Shown: piece by piece, positions 1-7,165 of the stretch
Layout of the letters: each line of letters begins with the position of its first letter
Position numbering within the stretch: the stretch's first letter is position 1
Assembly (NCBI GenBank): GCA_030616265.1
Contig: JAUWXS010000017.1
Location: 1-9,262, forward strand
Direction of reading: 5' to 3'
DNA from: Dehalococcoidia bacterium
GTDB taxonomy: Bacteria; Chloroflexota; Dehalococcoidia; Dehalococcoidales; BS750m-G39
Length of the DNA stretch: 9,262 nucleotides
Notes under the pieces: model-generated
Told to the model about the DNA's origin: nothing
Database searches by the model: none
Seen by the model: only the letters and a program-made list of their open reading frames with translations
Made by a program: the position numbers and the translations under genes

Positions 1-474
1 GTCGGCTTCGTGGAACATCAGGGGGTACTTAAAGGGCTTATCGTCGCCCTCGGGGGTGCTCGAGATTAAGATTCTCCGGTCCTCGCCCAGGCTAAACTCG
101 GCGGGGCAGACCAGGTTGCCCACATTCTCGATAAGCAGCAGTTCGATATCGGCCAGTGGCAGGCTGCCCAGAGCGCTGGAGGTCATATTGGCGTCGAGGT
201 GGCACTCCCCGCCCGTATTTATCTGGACGACGGGAACGCCCTCCTTGCCTATAGCTTCGGCGTCCAGGCTGGAGCTGATATCGCCCTCAACCACGCCGAG
301 CCTGGTTTTCCCCTTGAGCCTCTTTATCGTTTCCAGGATAAGGCTGGTCTTGCCCGCCCCTGGCGATGCCATCACGTTGACCACAAAGACATTATGGCTG
401 TCAAAAAGCTGGCGGTTTTTCTGCGCTATCTGCTCGTTAGCGCCCATGATATCTTTAACCACCTTTATTTCCAT
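1..474 (-). CDS. hypB: HypB, hydrogenase nickel-incorporation GTPase (3' end cut by window edge)
   Basis: HypB is the cytoplasmic GTPase that works with HypA to insert nickel into the large-subunit precursor. The visible 158 residues begin MEIKVVKDIMGANEQIAQKN. The P-loop SPGAGKTS lies at about residues 37-44 and the switch region VVEGDISSSLDAEA at 61-74. The conserved metal-site pair Cys91-His92 sits in NTGGECHLDANM, and the third conserved Cys123 follows the G3-like IENVGN. Family members are usually about 210-220 residues, so roughly the last 60, including the guanine-specificity motif, lie beyond base 1. The ATG directly follows the hypA stop codon (TAAATG), which suggests translational coupling. 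The N-terminus is short: it has neither the CxxCGC nickel motif of E. coli HypB nor a His-rich stretch, so only the G-domain metal site is present. Identification is very secure. Confidence 0.97.
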   Translation of the reverse strand, partial: MEIKVVKDIMGANEQIAQKNRQLFDSHNVFVVNVMASPGAGKTSLILETIKRLKGKTRLGVVEGDISSSLDAEAIGKEGVPVVQINTGGECHLDANMTSSALGSLPLADIELLLIENVGNLVCPAEFSLGEDRRILISSTPEGDDKPFKYPLMFHEAD

Positions 475-816
475 TTACTCCACCTCAATACTTTCTACAA
501 AGAGTTCTTTGCCGCCGATAATCTCTATATTATTACCCTGACAGTGGGGACAAGTCCAGTCGAACTCCCCGAGCTTGAAGTCTTTGCCACAGTTGCGGCA
601 CCTGGCCGTGGTCGGGATTATCTTAAAGCTAAGTGCTGCTCCCTCCGCCGCCGTCCCCTTGCTCAGGAAGTCGAAGTAAAACTGGACTGACCTTGCCACC
701 ACCCCGGTCATCTCCCCCAGGACCAGGTTGATTTTACCCACGCTCTTAGCCTCAGCCTTTCCCGCCTCTCCCAGCACCAGGTCGAGCATACTTTGAGTTA
801 TCGCCAGTTCGTGCAT
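475..816 (-). CDS. hypA: HypA, hydrogenase nickel metallochaperone
   Basis: HypA binds nickel through its N-terminal Met-His and hands it to the hydrogenase precursor together with HypB. The 113-residue protein starts MHELAITQSMLDLVL and has the structural zinc site as two CxxC pairs, Cys73/Cys76 (CRNC) and Cys89/Cys92 (CPHC). The ATG at 816 was chosen over an in-frame TTG three codons upstream (825), because the free Met-His N-terminus with His2 is the nickel ligand in this family and the upstream start would overlap the hypE stop. The chosen start lies two bases after the hypE TAG. Length and motifs are standard for HypA/HybF. The stop codon abuts the hypB start. Confidence 0.96.
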   Translation of the reverse strand: MHELAITQSMLDLVLGEAGKAEAKSVGKINLVLGEMTGVVARSVQFYFDFLSKGTAAEGAALSFKIIPTTARCRNCGKDFKLGEFDWTCPHCQGNNIEIIGGKELFVESIEVE

Positions 817-818
817 TG

Positions 819-1823
819 CTAGCAAATCCTGGGCAGCAAATCGCCCACCAGCATATCAACGATGCGGTGCGCCCCCAGAACGGTCTTCATCACCACCCGC
901 CCGGGGTGCTCCGCCCCCACCTCCCCAATGATAGCCGCATCTTTAGCATAGCGATTCTTCCGCATGGCTTTGAGAACTTTATCGGCATCTTCAGGCGGAA
1001 CTATAGCCACCATCTTGCCCTCGTTGGCAACATAGAGGGGGTCGAAGCCGAGCATCTCGCAGGCGGCAAGGACTGCCTCCTGCACCGGAATCTTCTCCTC
1101 CTCGATTCTGATGCTCACCTTTGACTGCTTGGCTAGTTCGTTTAAGCTGGTAGCCAGCCCTCCCCGTGTCGGGTCGCGCAAAGAGTGTATATTGGGGCTT
1201 GCCTTTAGCATCTCCGCCACCAGACCCCCCAAGGGGGCGCAGTCGCTCCCGAGTTTAGTGGCAAAGCTCAAGCCCTCCCGCTGGCTGATGACGGCAATGC
1301 CGTGGTCGCCGATTGCCCCGCTTAAGATAACCTTATCCCCCGGGCTGGCGTTGCTGCCGGAGATGTCCACCCCTTCCGGTATCACGCCCACGCCGGCGGT
1401 ATTGATGAAAAGCTTATCGGCGCTGCCCCGGGTCACCACCTTGGTGTCGCCGGTGACGATATCCACCCCCGCCTCCCCGGCTGCCTTCTGCACCGAGTCT
1501 ACGACTTTCTCCAGCTCACTCAGCGCCAGCCCTTCTTCGATAATGAAAGACAGGCTTAAATAAAGCGGTTTGGCGCCGCTCATGGCCAGGTCGTTCACCG
1601 TGCCGCAGACGGCAAGCTTGCCGATGTCCCCACCGGGGAAGAATATGGGGCTGACCACATAGCTGTCGGTGGTGAAAGCCAGCCTCCCGCTAAGGTCAAA
1701 AACGGCGGAGTCATCCAGCTTATCCAGAAGCGGATTAGCCAGGGCTTTGACGAAGCTCTTGGCCACCAGGTCGTGGCTCAGCTTGCCGCCGCTACCGTGG
1801 GCGAGCAGAATCTTATCCTCCAC
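819..1823 (-). CDS. hypE: HypE, carbamoyl dehydratase that forms the cyanide ligand
   Basis: HypE accepts the carbamoyl group from HypF on its C-terminal cysteine and dehydrates it with ATP to a thiocyanate, the source of the two iron cyanides. The protein ends in PRIC, so the obligatory terminal Cys (residue 334) is present. Other hallmarks are AHGSGG near the N-terminus, DDSAVF at about 36-41, VCGTVNDLAMSGA at about 71-83 and DPTRGG at 216-221, all typical of the PurM/AIR-synthase-like ATP-binding fold. A longer frame begins at ATG 1835, but the GTG at 1823 is preferred. It has GGAGG five bases upstream and gives an N-terminus (VEDKILLAHGSGG) that matches where the family normally begins. 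The gene overlaps the end of hypD by 11 bases with this start, or 23 with the longer one. Function is certain and the start is moderately certain. Confidence 0.96.
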   Translation of the reverse strand: MEDKILLAHGSGGKLSHDLVAKSFVKALANPLLDKLDDSAVFDLSGRLAFTTDSYVVSPIFFPGGDIGKLAVCGTVNDLAMSGAKPLYLSLSFIIEEGLALSELEKVVDSVQKAAGEAGVDIVTGDTKVVTRGSADKLFINTAGVGVIPEGVDISGSNASPGDKVILSGAIGDHGIAVISQREGLSFATKLGSDCAPLGGLVAEMLKASPNIHSLRDPTRGGLATSLNELAKQSKVSIRIEEEKIPVQEAVLAACEMLGFDPLYVANEGKMVAIVPPEDADKVLKAMRKNRYAKDAAIIGEVGAEHPGRVVMKTVLGAHRIVDMLVGDLLPRIC

Positions 1824-2907
1824 GGCCGCCTCCATAAAGGTAATAAGCCGAGCAGCTGCCCTCGGCGGAGACCATGCACGGCCCTACTGGATTTTCGGGG
1901 GTGCAGGTTTTGCCGAAAAGTTCGCAATCAGACGGCGTCTTAACGCCGCGCAGGATTTCACCGCAGATACAGCCCGCGGGCTCAACGGTCGGCCCGGGGT
2001 CAAAATCAAAGGCAAGCTCGGCGTCAAAGCGCTGATACTTCTGTTTAATCTTCAAGCCGCTGTCGGCAACCTCCCCCATCCCCCGCCAGCGGGCAGGAGA
2101 AGGCTCGAAAACCTGCTCCATGAGCTTCAGGGCCTGCTGGTTGCCTTCGGGGCGCACCCCCCGCTTGTAGGCAATCTCAACCTTGGACTGCCCCTTTTCC
2201 ACCTGCTCTACCAGCATGCCCACGCTCTGCAGTATATCGAGGGGCTCGAAGCCGGAGATGACGCAGGGAATACCGTAGTCCTTGGCGATAAACTCCCAGG
2301 GGTGCGAGCCGATAATGGCGCTCACATGCCCGGGGCAGACAAGACCCTGGAGCTCGACCTCGCCGGAATCGAGCAGCGCCCTGATTACCGGCGGGCATAC
2401 TTTATGTAAAGAAAGCACGTAGAAATTTTTTATCCCCTTCTCCTCCGCCTGGAGGATGGAGGCGGCGATGGTGGGTGCGGTAGTCTCAAAGCCGATGCCC
2501 AAAAATACCACCGACCTGTCGGGGTTAGCCTCAGCGATATTAAGGGCGTCCATGGTGGAATAGACCGTCTGCACCTCGGCGCCCTCGGCTTTGGCTTTTT
2601 CCAGGCTGGAACGGCTACCGGGGACTTTGAGCATATCGCCGAAGGTGGTGATTATTACCTCAGGGACTTTAGCCAGGGCAATCGCCTTGTCCAGGTCGGC
2701 GTTAGCGGTAACGCAGATGGGGCAGCCCGGACCCGATACCATCTCAATGGTCGGGGGCAGGACCTGGCGGATGCCGTACCTGAAGATGGTCACGGTATGG
2801 CCGCCGCAGAACTCCATGAAACGCGCTGGAGTCTTTGACCTGTGCTGAATCTGGGCAATCAGCCCCTCCCCCAGCTCCGAGCTCCGAAATTCGGTGATAT
2901 ACTTCAC
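1813..2907 (-). CDS. hypD: HypD, Fe(CN)2CO assembly scaffold
   Basis: HypD forms a complex with HypC on which the Fe(CN)2CO unit is built. It is a 364-residue [4Fe-4S] protein. The conserved redox and metal-binding cysteines are visible: Cys34 in FMEFCGGHT, and Cys62 and Cys65 in SGPGCPICVT. The C-terminal iron-sulfur region carries Cys313/Cys315 (CIC), Cys328, Cys335, Cys344 and Cys352. Other signatures are GIGFETTAPT at about 137-146 and CPGHVSAIIG at 191-200. The start is a GTG at 2907 whose bases overlap the hypC stop (GTGA), with a G-rich stretch just upstream, so translation is probably coupled to hypC. The 3' end overlaps hypE. Length and motifs are complete, and nothing suggests loss of function. 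Confidence 0.97.
   Translation of the reverse strand: MKYITEFRSSELGEGLIAQIQHRSKTPARFMEFCGGHTVTIFRYGIRQVLPPTIEMVSGPGCPICVTANADLDKAIALAKVPEVIITTFGDMLKVPGSRSSLEKAKAEGAEVQTVYSTMDALNIAEANPDRSVVFLGIGFETTAPTIAASILQAEEKGIKNFYVLSLHKVCPPVIRALLDSGEVELQGLVCPGHVSAIIGSHPWEFIAKDYGIPCVISGFEPLDILQSVGMLVEQVEKGQSKVEIAYKRGVRPEGNQQALKLMEQVFEPSPARWRGMGEVADSGLKIKQKYQRFDAELAFDFDPGPTVEPAGCICGEILRGVKTPSDCELFGKTCTPENPVGPCMVSAEGSCSAYYLYGGGRGG
1829..1833 (-). promoter_or_regulatory. Shine-Dalgarno site that supports the GTG start of hypE
   Basis: GGAGG on the minus strand lies within the last codons of hypD, five bases before the GTG at 1823. The alternative ATG at 1835 overlaps the motif and has no purine-rich site of its own upstream. 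This is the main reason for preferring the shorter HypE. Confidence 0.6.
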
Positions 2908-3128
2908 TCATCCACCCCCTCGGCTATTTCCCGCAGAAGGGCTAAAGTCTCTTCGGCCTGCTCCTGGTCGAGGACGTTGATAGCGTAGCCGGTGTGGACC
3001 AGCACGTAGTCCCCGACTTTAGCTTCGGGGGTAAGCCAGAGGCTGATGCGGCGGCTTATGCCGCCGATTTCGGCCTCGGCCTCTTTATCCTCTATTGAGG
3101 TAATTAAGGCTGGTATAGCCAGACACAT
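2904..3128 (-). CDS. hypC: HypC, hydrogenase maturation chaperone
   Basis: HypC/HupF-family chaperone of 74 residues that binds the iron centre with HypD and escorts it to the large-subunit precursor. The N-terminus MCLAIPALI carries the essential Cys2, which becomes N-terminal once Met is removed. The conserved GDYVLVHTGYAI follows at about residues 39-50. A purine-rich AAGAAGGG lies just upstream of the ATG, and the stop overlaps the hypD start by four bases. The gene follows the flavin reductase-like gene by 18 bases rather than sitting next to hypF, so the hyp series is interrupted here. Short HypC proteins are normal. Only one HypC-type chaperone is seen in the window. Confidence 0.96.
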   Translation of the reverse strand: MCLAIPALITSIEDKEAEAEIGGISRRISLWLTPEAKVGDYVLVHTGYAINVLDQEQAEETLALLREIAEGVDE

Positions 3129-3146
3129 ATCTTACCCTTCTTACCC

Positions 3147-3713
3147 TCAGACTTTTTTTATCTCCTTACCAACGCTGAAGGCATCAGCGAAGGCATCGCC
3201 GATGGCATAGTACTTGCCGGGGACAAAGGTGAATGGCTTGACTTTGTTCATATCAGGCTGGCCGTCGGTCAGGCAGTCCTCGGAGACATGGGTCTCCACC
3301 ACCTTGCCGATGACTAAGGCATGGCTCCCCATATTAAGAATGTGCAGAACCTCACATTCCAGGTTGATCGGGCACTGCTCGATAAGCGGGGCGCCAGCCG
3401 TCTTGCCGTAGAAGACCTTGAACCTGCAGTCTCTTACCTTATCCGTTTTAGCGCCGGAGATAAGGCCGCAGTAATCGGTTTCCCTGACCAGTTCGCGGGA
3501 AGGAATGTTGACCGAGAAGGTCAGGTTCTGGCGGATGCCCTTAAGGGAGTAGCGGGGGTGCTGCAGGGCGATGGAAATGGCCGGGGGGGTGCTGGCGGCG
3601 ACACCAGTCCAGGCGACGGCAGCGAAGTCGGGTTTGCCGTCAACATCGGCCCCGACCAAGACCGTGGGGTGGGGCCAGAGCATCGGCTGAGGTCCCATCT
3701 TTTTTTTACTCAT
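3147..3713 (-). CDS. Flavin reductase-like (flavoredoxin family) FMN-binding protein
   Basis: A 188-residue protein of the flavin reductase-like / flavoredoxin family (split-barrel, FMN-binding). The call rests on the overall pattern: PTVLVGADVDGKPDFAAVAW near the N-terminus, then TPPAISIALQ, a YSLKGIRQNLTFSVNI stretch, the GSHALVIGKVVETHV strand, and a C-terminal segment with KYYAIGD. Members bind FMN and pass electrons to partners or reduce free flavin; the partner cannot be read from sequence. It is not a known hyp gene, yet its ATG overlaps the hypF stop (ATGA), with AGGAG eight bases upstream, and hypC follows 18 bases later. It is therefore embedded in the maturation operon. No signal peptide or membrane segment is seen. 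A run of eight A's follows the second codon, with a second in-frame ATG at codon 6. Family is fairly sure; role is unknown. Confidence 0.85.
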   Translation of the reverse strand: MSKKKMGPQPMLWPHPTVLVGADVDGKPDFAAVAWTGVAASTPPAISIALQHPRYSLKGIRQNLTFSVNIPSRELVRETDYCGLISGAKTDKVRDCRFKVFYGKTAGAPLIEQCPINLECEVLHILNMGSHALVIGKVVETHVSEDCLTDGQPDMNKVKPFTFVPGKYYAIGDAFADAFSVGKEIKKV

Positions 3714-6016
3714 AAGACTGTCTCCTCTTCGTTGAAATTGGCCACCACCGCCTGCCCCAAGGAAACACCGCCGTCGTTAGGCGGCACCAAGCGATGGGTG
3801 AGCACGCTAAAGCCTTCTCTCTTCAAAGCAGCGGTGGTCAGCTTTAGCAGCAGGCGGTTCTGAAAAACGCCGCCGCTCAGCGCTACCTGCTTTATACCCG
3901 TGTCTTTAGCGATGGATTGGCACATCTCGGCGGTTATTTCGGCCATGGTATGGTGAAACTTAAGCGATATTATGGGAGCCGGCGTCTGACTCCTGAAGTC
4001 CTGCACCACCCCACCCAACACCTCCCCTAGTTTCACCACCCCTATTCCCCCCTCCTCATCAATAGCAAAGGGGTAGGCTTCCACTTTATCTACCGCATCA
4101 GCAGCTAACATCTCCAGCTCGATAGCGGCCTGTGCCTCGTAATCTATCTCCCCCCTCACCCCGATTAAGGCCGAGACGGCGTCGAAAAGCCGCCCCGCGC
4201 TGGAGGTCAAAGGAGAGTTTATCTTTCGCCTTAGCTGCTGCTTTATTATCTCAGCTTCAGCGGACTTAAGGCCGTTAAGCGGCAGACCTTCCAGAGAAAA
4301 GTCCTCGCCCAGCAGGGTATAGAGATAGCTCAGCGCCATACGGTAGGGCTTCTTTATCGCCGCCGCCCCACCCGGCAAGGGCACATACTCCAGGTGCCCC
4401 ACCTGTCTGAAACCCTTCCAGTCAGCCAGCAGAAACTCCCCACCCCAGATGGTGCCGTCGCTGCCGTAGCCGGTGCCGTCAAAGGCGACGCCGATAACCG
4501 GCTCTTTGACATTATTCTCCACCATACAGCTCACGATATGGGCGTGGTGGTGCTGAACCGGAATAAGTTTTAGTCCCTCTTTCGCCCCTAACTCAAGGGC
4601 GTATTTAGTCGCCAGGTATTCGGGGTGCAGGTCGTAGGCGATAATCTCGGGCTCAACCCGGAAAAGCTTCTTATAGAGCCCGATGGTATTCTCGAAATGC
4701 TCCAGCGTTTCCTCATTCTCCATATCACCGATGTGCTGGCTCAGGAAAGCGTGCTCGTCCCTGGTCAGACAAAAGGTGTTCTTGTCCTCGGCGCCGCAGG
4801 CAAGAATCGGCTTTGACTTAAAGGGCAAAAAGATGGGATAGGGGGCATAGCCCCGCGCCCGCCTTAAGGCTTGAGGCAGACCACCTTCGACCATATAGAC
4901 GCTATCGTCATAGCGGGCATAGATATCGCGGTTATGCAGCAGGAAATAGTCGGCGATGCCCTTAAGCCTTCTCAATGCCTCATCGTTGTCTTTAGCAATG
5001 GGCTCCTCGCTCAGGTTGCCGCTGGTCATCACCAGTGGTAAAGCGGTCTCTTTGAGCAGAAGATGGTGTAACGGGGTATAGGGCAGCATCACCCCCAGAT
5101 AGTTTAGATTGGGAGCTATCGCCCTGGCTATATCCGAACCTTGTTTCCAGCTAAGGAGGACGATGGGAGCTTGAGGAGACTCTAGCAGCTTTCGCTCTGC
5201 CTCGGATACCAGGCAGTGCCTTTCAATCTCCTCTATAGTGCCCATCATCACCGCCAGCGGTTTGGACAGGCGCCTCTTTCTGTCTCTTAAGCTGTTTACC
5301 GCCGCCTGGCTGGTGGCGTCGCAGGCAAGCTGAAATCCCCCCAACCCCTTAACCGCCAGTATCCTGCCTTCTTTAAGCAGCTGGCTTGCCGTTTTGATGA
5401 CATCTTTGCCCTCAACCGGTTTGCCCTCGCTATCGACTAACTCCAGGCTCGGCCCGCACTCGGGGCAGGCGTTGGGCTGGGCGTGAAAGCGCCTGTCCAA
5501 AGGGTCGTCGTATTCCCGCTGGCAGCGGGGGCACATCTTAAACGAGCGCATTGTCGTCTTAGGACGGTCGTAGGGGATATCCTCGATGATGGTAACACGT
5601 GGCCCGCAGTTGGTGCAGTTGGTAAAAGCGTAGCCGTAGCGGCGGTCTGTGCTGGAAAAAATCTCTTGCTTGCAGTCGGGGCAGGTGGCGATATCGGGCG
5701 AAACCAGCTGGTACTGCCCCTCTCGGCTCAGGCTCTCCCCGATCTGGAACTCGGTATAGCCTTTGGGGGAAGAGAGGGCAACTTCAACATTTTCAATGCG
5801 GGACATGGGTGGGGCTTTAGCTTCAAGGTCTTCGAGGAAACGATTCACCGTTGCCTCGTCCCCCTCCACCTCAATCTCCACATTCCCCGAGGTATTGCGC
5901 ACCCAGCCCTTCAGGTCGTAATCCTGGGCTAAGCGGTAGATAAAGGGTCTGAAGCCGACTCCCTGCACCACCCCGCGGACACTTATTCTCGCCAATCTCC
6001 CTAGTTTGGTCAGCAT
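3710..6016 (-). CDS. hypF: HypF, carbamoyltransferase of hydrogenase maturation
   Basis: HypF converts carbamoyl phosphate and ATP to a carbamoyl-adenylate and transfers the carbamoyl group to the C-terminal Cys of HypE, the first step of cyanide-ligand synthesis. All domains are present in 768 residues. The acylphosphatase-like domain covers about 1-95, with VQGVGFRPF (Arg23) and Asn41. Two zinc fingers have cysteines at 112, 115, 134, 137, 162, 165, 184 and 187, giving the exact CX2CX18CX2CX24CX2CX18CX2C spacing. A YrdC-like domain covers about 205-390. The Kae1-like C-terminal domain has HHHAH at 489-493, DGTGYGSDG at 513-521, SSAGRLFDAVSALIG at 605-619 and SGGVFQN at 714-720. The ATG lies 25 bases after the mvhD stop with only a modest ribosome site (AAAGG). 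The stop overlaps the flavin reductase start. Length is normal and the frame is intact. Confidence 0.98.
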   Translation of the reverse strand: MLTKLGRLARISVRGVVQGVGFRPFIYRLAQDYDLKGWVRNTSGNVEIEVEGDEATVNRFLEDLEAKAPPMSRIENVEVALSSPKGYTEFQIGESLSREGQYQLVSPDIATCPDCKQEIFSSTDRRYGYAFTNCTNCGPRVTIIEDIPYDRPKTTMRSFKMCPRCQREYDDPLDRRFHAQPNACPECGPSLELVDSEGKPVEGKDVIKTASQLLKEGRILAVKGLGGFQLACDATSQAAVNSLRDRKRRLSKPLAVMMGTIEEIERHCLVSEAERKLLESPQAPIVLLSWKQGSDIARAIAPNLNYLGVMLPYTPLHHLLLKETALPLVMTSGNLSEEPIAKDNDEALRRLKGIADYFLLHNRDIYARYDDSVYMVEGGLPQALRRARGYAPYPIFLPFKSKPILACGAEDKNTFCLTRDEHAFLSQHIGDMENEETLEHFENTIGLYKKLFRVEPEIIAYDLHPEYLATKYALELGAKEGLKLIPVQHHHAHIVSCMVENNVKEPVIGVAFDGTGYGSDGTIWGGEFLLADWKGFRQVGHLEYVPLPGGAAAIKKPYRMALSYLYTLLGEDFSLEGLPLNGLKSAEAEIIKQQLRRKINSPLTSSAGRLFDAVSALIGVRGEIDYEAQAAIELEMLAADAVDKVEAYPFAIDEEGGIGVVKLGEVLGGVVQDFRSQTPAPIISLKFHHTMAEITAEMCQSIAKDTGIKQVALSGGVFQNRLLLKLTTAALKREGFSVLTHRLVPPNDGGVSLGQAVVANFNEEETVL

Positions 6017-6041
6017 CGTCTGCCTTTAGGGGGAGGACTAA

Positions 6042-6452
6042 TCAATTGTGATTGTGGAGGGGACCAAGCACTGTGACTTCGTCAACGAACTCGTTCACCT
6101 GGTTGCGGAATTTGGTTCCTTCGGAGGCGGAAATCCATTCCAGCCTTAATCTCTCTGGCTCTATCCCAAGCTGGGGAAGCGTCTTCTTGAGCAGCATCAT
6201 TCGGCGCCTTGCCTTATAATTACCGCTGCTGTAATGGCAATCTCCGGGATGACAGCCGGCTATCATCACCCCATCGGCTCCCTTGGCTAAGGCATGAAAG
6301 ATGAAAGAAGGCTCCACCCTGCCCGAGCACATGGTTCGGATTACCCTGAAATTGGGGTTGATCTTGAGCCTCGAAGTGCCAGCCAGGTCGGCGCCGGCAT
6401 AGGAACACCAGTTACAGCAGAAAACAATAATCTTGGGCTTAAAGTCTGTCAC
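6042..6452 (-). CDS. mvhD: MvhD-type [2Fe-2S] electron-transfer subunit of group 3 hydrogenase
   Basis: A 136-residue protein of the MvhD/VhuD (hydrogenase delta subunit) family. In methanogens this subunit carries a [2Fe-2S] cluster and links the MvhAG hydrogenase to HdrA of heterodisulfide reductase. Conserved cysteines are Cys12, Cys13 and Cys16 in FCCNWCSYAGADLAG, Cys42 in MCSGRV, and Cys67 and Cys72 in GCHPGDCHY. It starts with a GTG at 6452 that overlaps the stop of the preceding protease gene (GTGA), so the two are probably co-translated. It is a stand-alone domain, not fused to HdrA, and it sits four small or maturation genes away from the large subunit instead of beside it. The hydrogenase context supports the assignment; the electron acceptor is not in the window. 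Confidence 0.93.
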   Translation of the reverse strand: MTDFKPKIIVFCCNWCSYAGADLAGTSRLKINPNFRVIRTMCSGRVEPSFIFHALAKGADGVMIAGCHPGDCHYSSGNYKARRRMMLLKKTLPQLGIEPERLRLEWISASEGTKFRNQVNEFVDEVTVLGPLHNHN

Positions 6453-6898
6453 AGCTTTTCCTCCCCTATTATTTGCTCAGCGATGAGTGATATCTTCCCC
6501 CCCACCTCCTCGGTGCACTCCTCACCGAAGGTAGTATTATCCTTGATTTCCACGGCGTATATACTAACACGCTGGGGCATCTTGTAGCCCAGCCTCTGCC
6601 CGAGCTCGAAGGCAGTAGCAACATCTACGCCGTGCAGCGAAGTCAGATGGGTGGTGGGCTTTAGCGCTCCCAGCTCAAGTTTATATAGCTCTCCCGGTTC
6701 TCCTTCTTCCGTCTTTATAGAATCAACGATTATGAGCCGGTCATAGCCCACGATAAAGTCAAGGAGGGCGATTCCAGCCTCGCTGGTCTCTATTACCTCT
6801 AATTCAGGCTTCCTCTCCTTGAGCTGGTGGGCAATCTTGATGCCAACCCCGTCGTCGGTGAGAATGGTGTTACCCATTCCCAGAATAAGCGTCTTCAT
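6449..6898 (-). CDS. Hydrogenase maturation endopeptidase (HyaD/HycI/FrhD family)
   Basis: A 149-residue nickel-dependent protease that removes the C-terminal extension of the large subunit after nickel insertion. The family signature is visible: GMGNTILTDDGVG at residues 7-19, where Asp16 is the first expected nickel ligand; IIVDS with Asp59; and TSLHG with His89. These match the Glu/Asp, Asp and His ligands known from E. coli HybD. Its likely substrate is the large subunit encoded upstream at 7647-9104, which keeps a 25-residue C-terminal extension. The ATG at 6898 has only a weak ribosome site (AAAAGA), and the stop overlaps the mvhD GTG. No signal sequence is seen, consistent with a cytoplasmic enzyme. 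Which named subfamily it belongs to cannot be decided by eye. Confidence 0.94.
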   Translation of the reverse strand: MKTLILGMGNTILTDDGVGIKIAHQLKERKPELEVIETSEAGIALLDFIVGYDRLIIVDSIKTEEGEPGELYKLELGALKPTTHLTSLHGVDVATAFELGQRLGYKMPQRVSIYAVEIKDNTTFGEECTEEVGGKISLIAEQIIGEEKL

Positions 6899-6910
6899 AT
6901 TTATCTTTTA

Positions 6911-7150
6911 TCAGCTCTTTTCTTCCTTAAAGGAATCCAAAAATACATCAGGCACTCTGGGCACCTGAGTATCCGCCCAGGACTCAAGACAACTAAAGGA
7001 GCAGAAGTTATAGTACTCCACGACGCCCGGTCCTTCCCAGTAAGAAACAGTCAGCCAGCCCTGGAGTGCCTCGCAGGGCATTTCTCCAGGAGCACACTCG
7101 GCGACTCTACCGCAGGAATGGCAGGCAAAGTGCGTATTAGGCTTTCTCAT
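6911..7150 (-). CDS. Unrecognised small six-cysteine protein, probable zinc-binding
   Basis: A 79-residue protein whose family I do not recognise. It has CHSCG (Cys10, Cys13) near the N-terminus, single Cys19 and Cys26, and a second pair in FCSFSCLESWA (Cys50, Cys54) that resembles the second half of treble-clef or TRASH-like zinc sites. The middle, around GWLTVSYWEGPGVVEYYNF, looks like beta strand. It is probably soluble and metal-binding. It is a credible gene: GGGAGG lies just before the ATG, it begins 15 bases after the FmdB-like stop, it runs in the same direction as every neighbour, and it ends 12 bases before the protease start. Context suggests a role in hydrogenase assembly or control, but nothing in the sequence proves this. 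Confidence 0.8.
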   Translation of the reverse strand: MRKPNTHFACHSCGRVAECAPGEMPCEALQGWLTVSYWEGPGVVEYYNFCSFSCLESWADTQVPRVPDVFLDSFKEEKS

Positions 7151-7165
7151 TCGCCTCCCTTATGC

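Noticed and set aside
814..825. A TTG start giving HypA three extra N-terminal residues
   Set aside because: HypA needs Met1-His2 for nickel binding, so the ATG at 816 is the credible start; the longer frame also overlaps the hypE stop.
1669..2409. A 246-residue plus-strand reading frame antisense to hypD and hypE
   Set aside because: It lies opposite two unmistakable conserved genes, its translation is low-complexity and rich in Leu, Ala and Arg, and no family motif is seen. Long antisense frames are expected in GC-rich coding DNA.
3321..3863. A 180-residue plus-strand frame opposite the flavin reductase-like gene and the end of hypF
   Set aside because: It is antisense to conserved coding sequence and has no recognisable motif; it is a shadow frame.
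6033..6050. A short inverted repeat (AATCA/TGATT with a four-base loop) at the end of mvhD, considered as a terminator
   Set aside because: The stem is only about five AT-rich base pairs, no T-run follows in the direction of transcription, and hypF begins 25 bases later. It is too weak to call.
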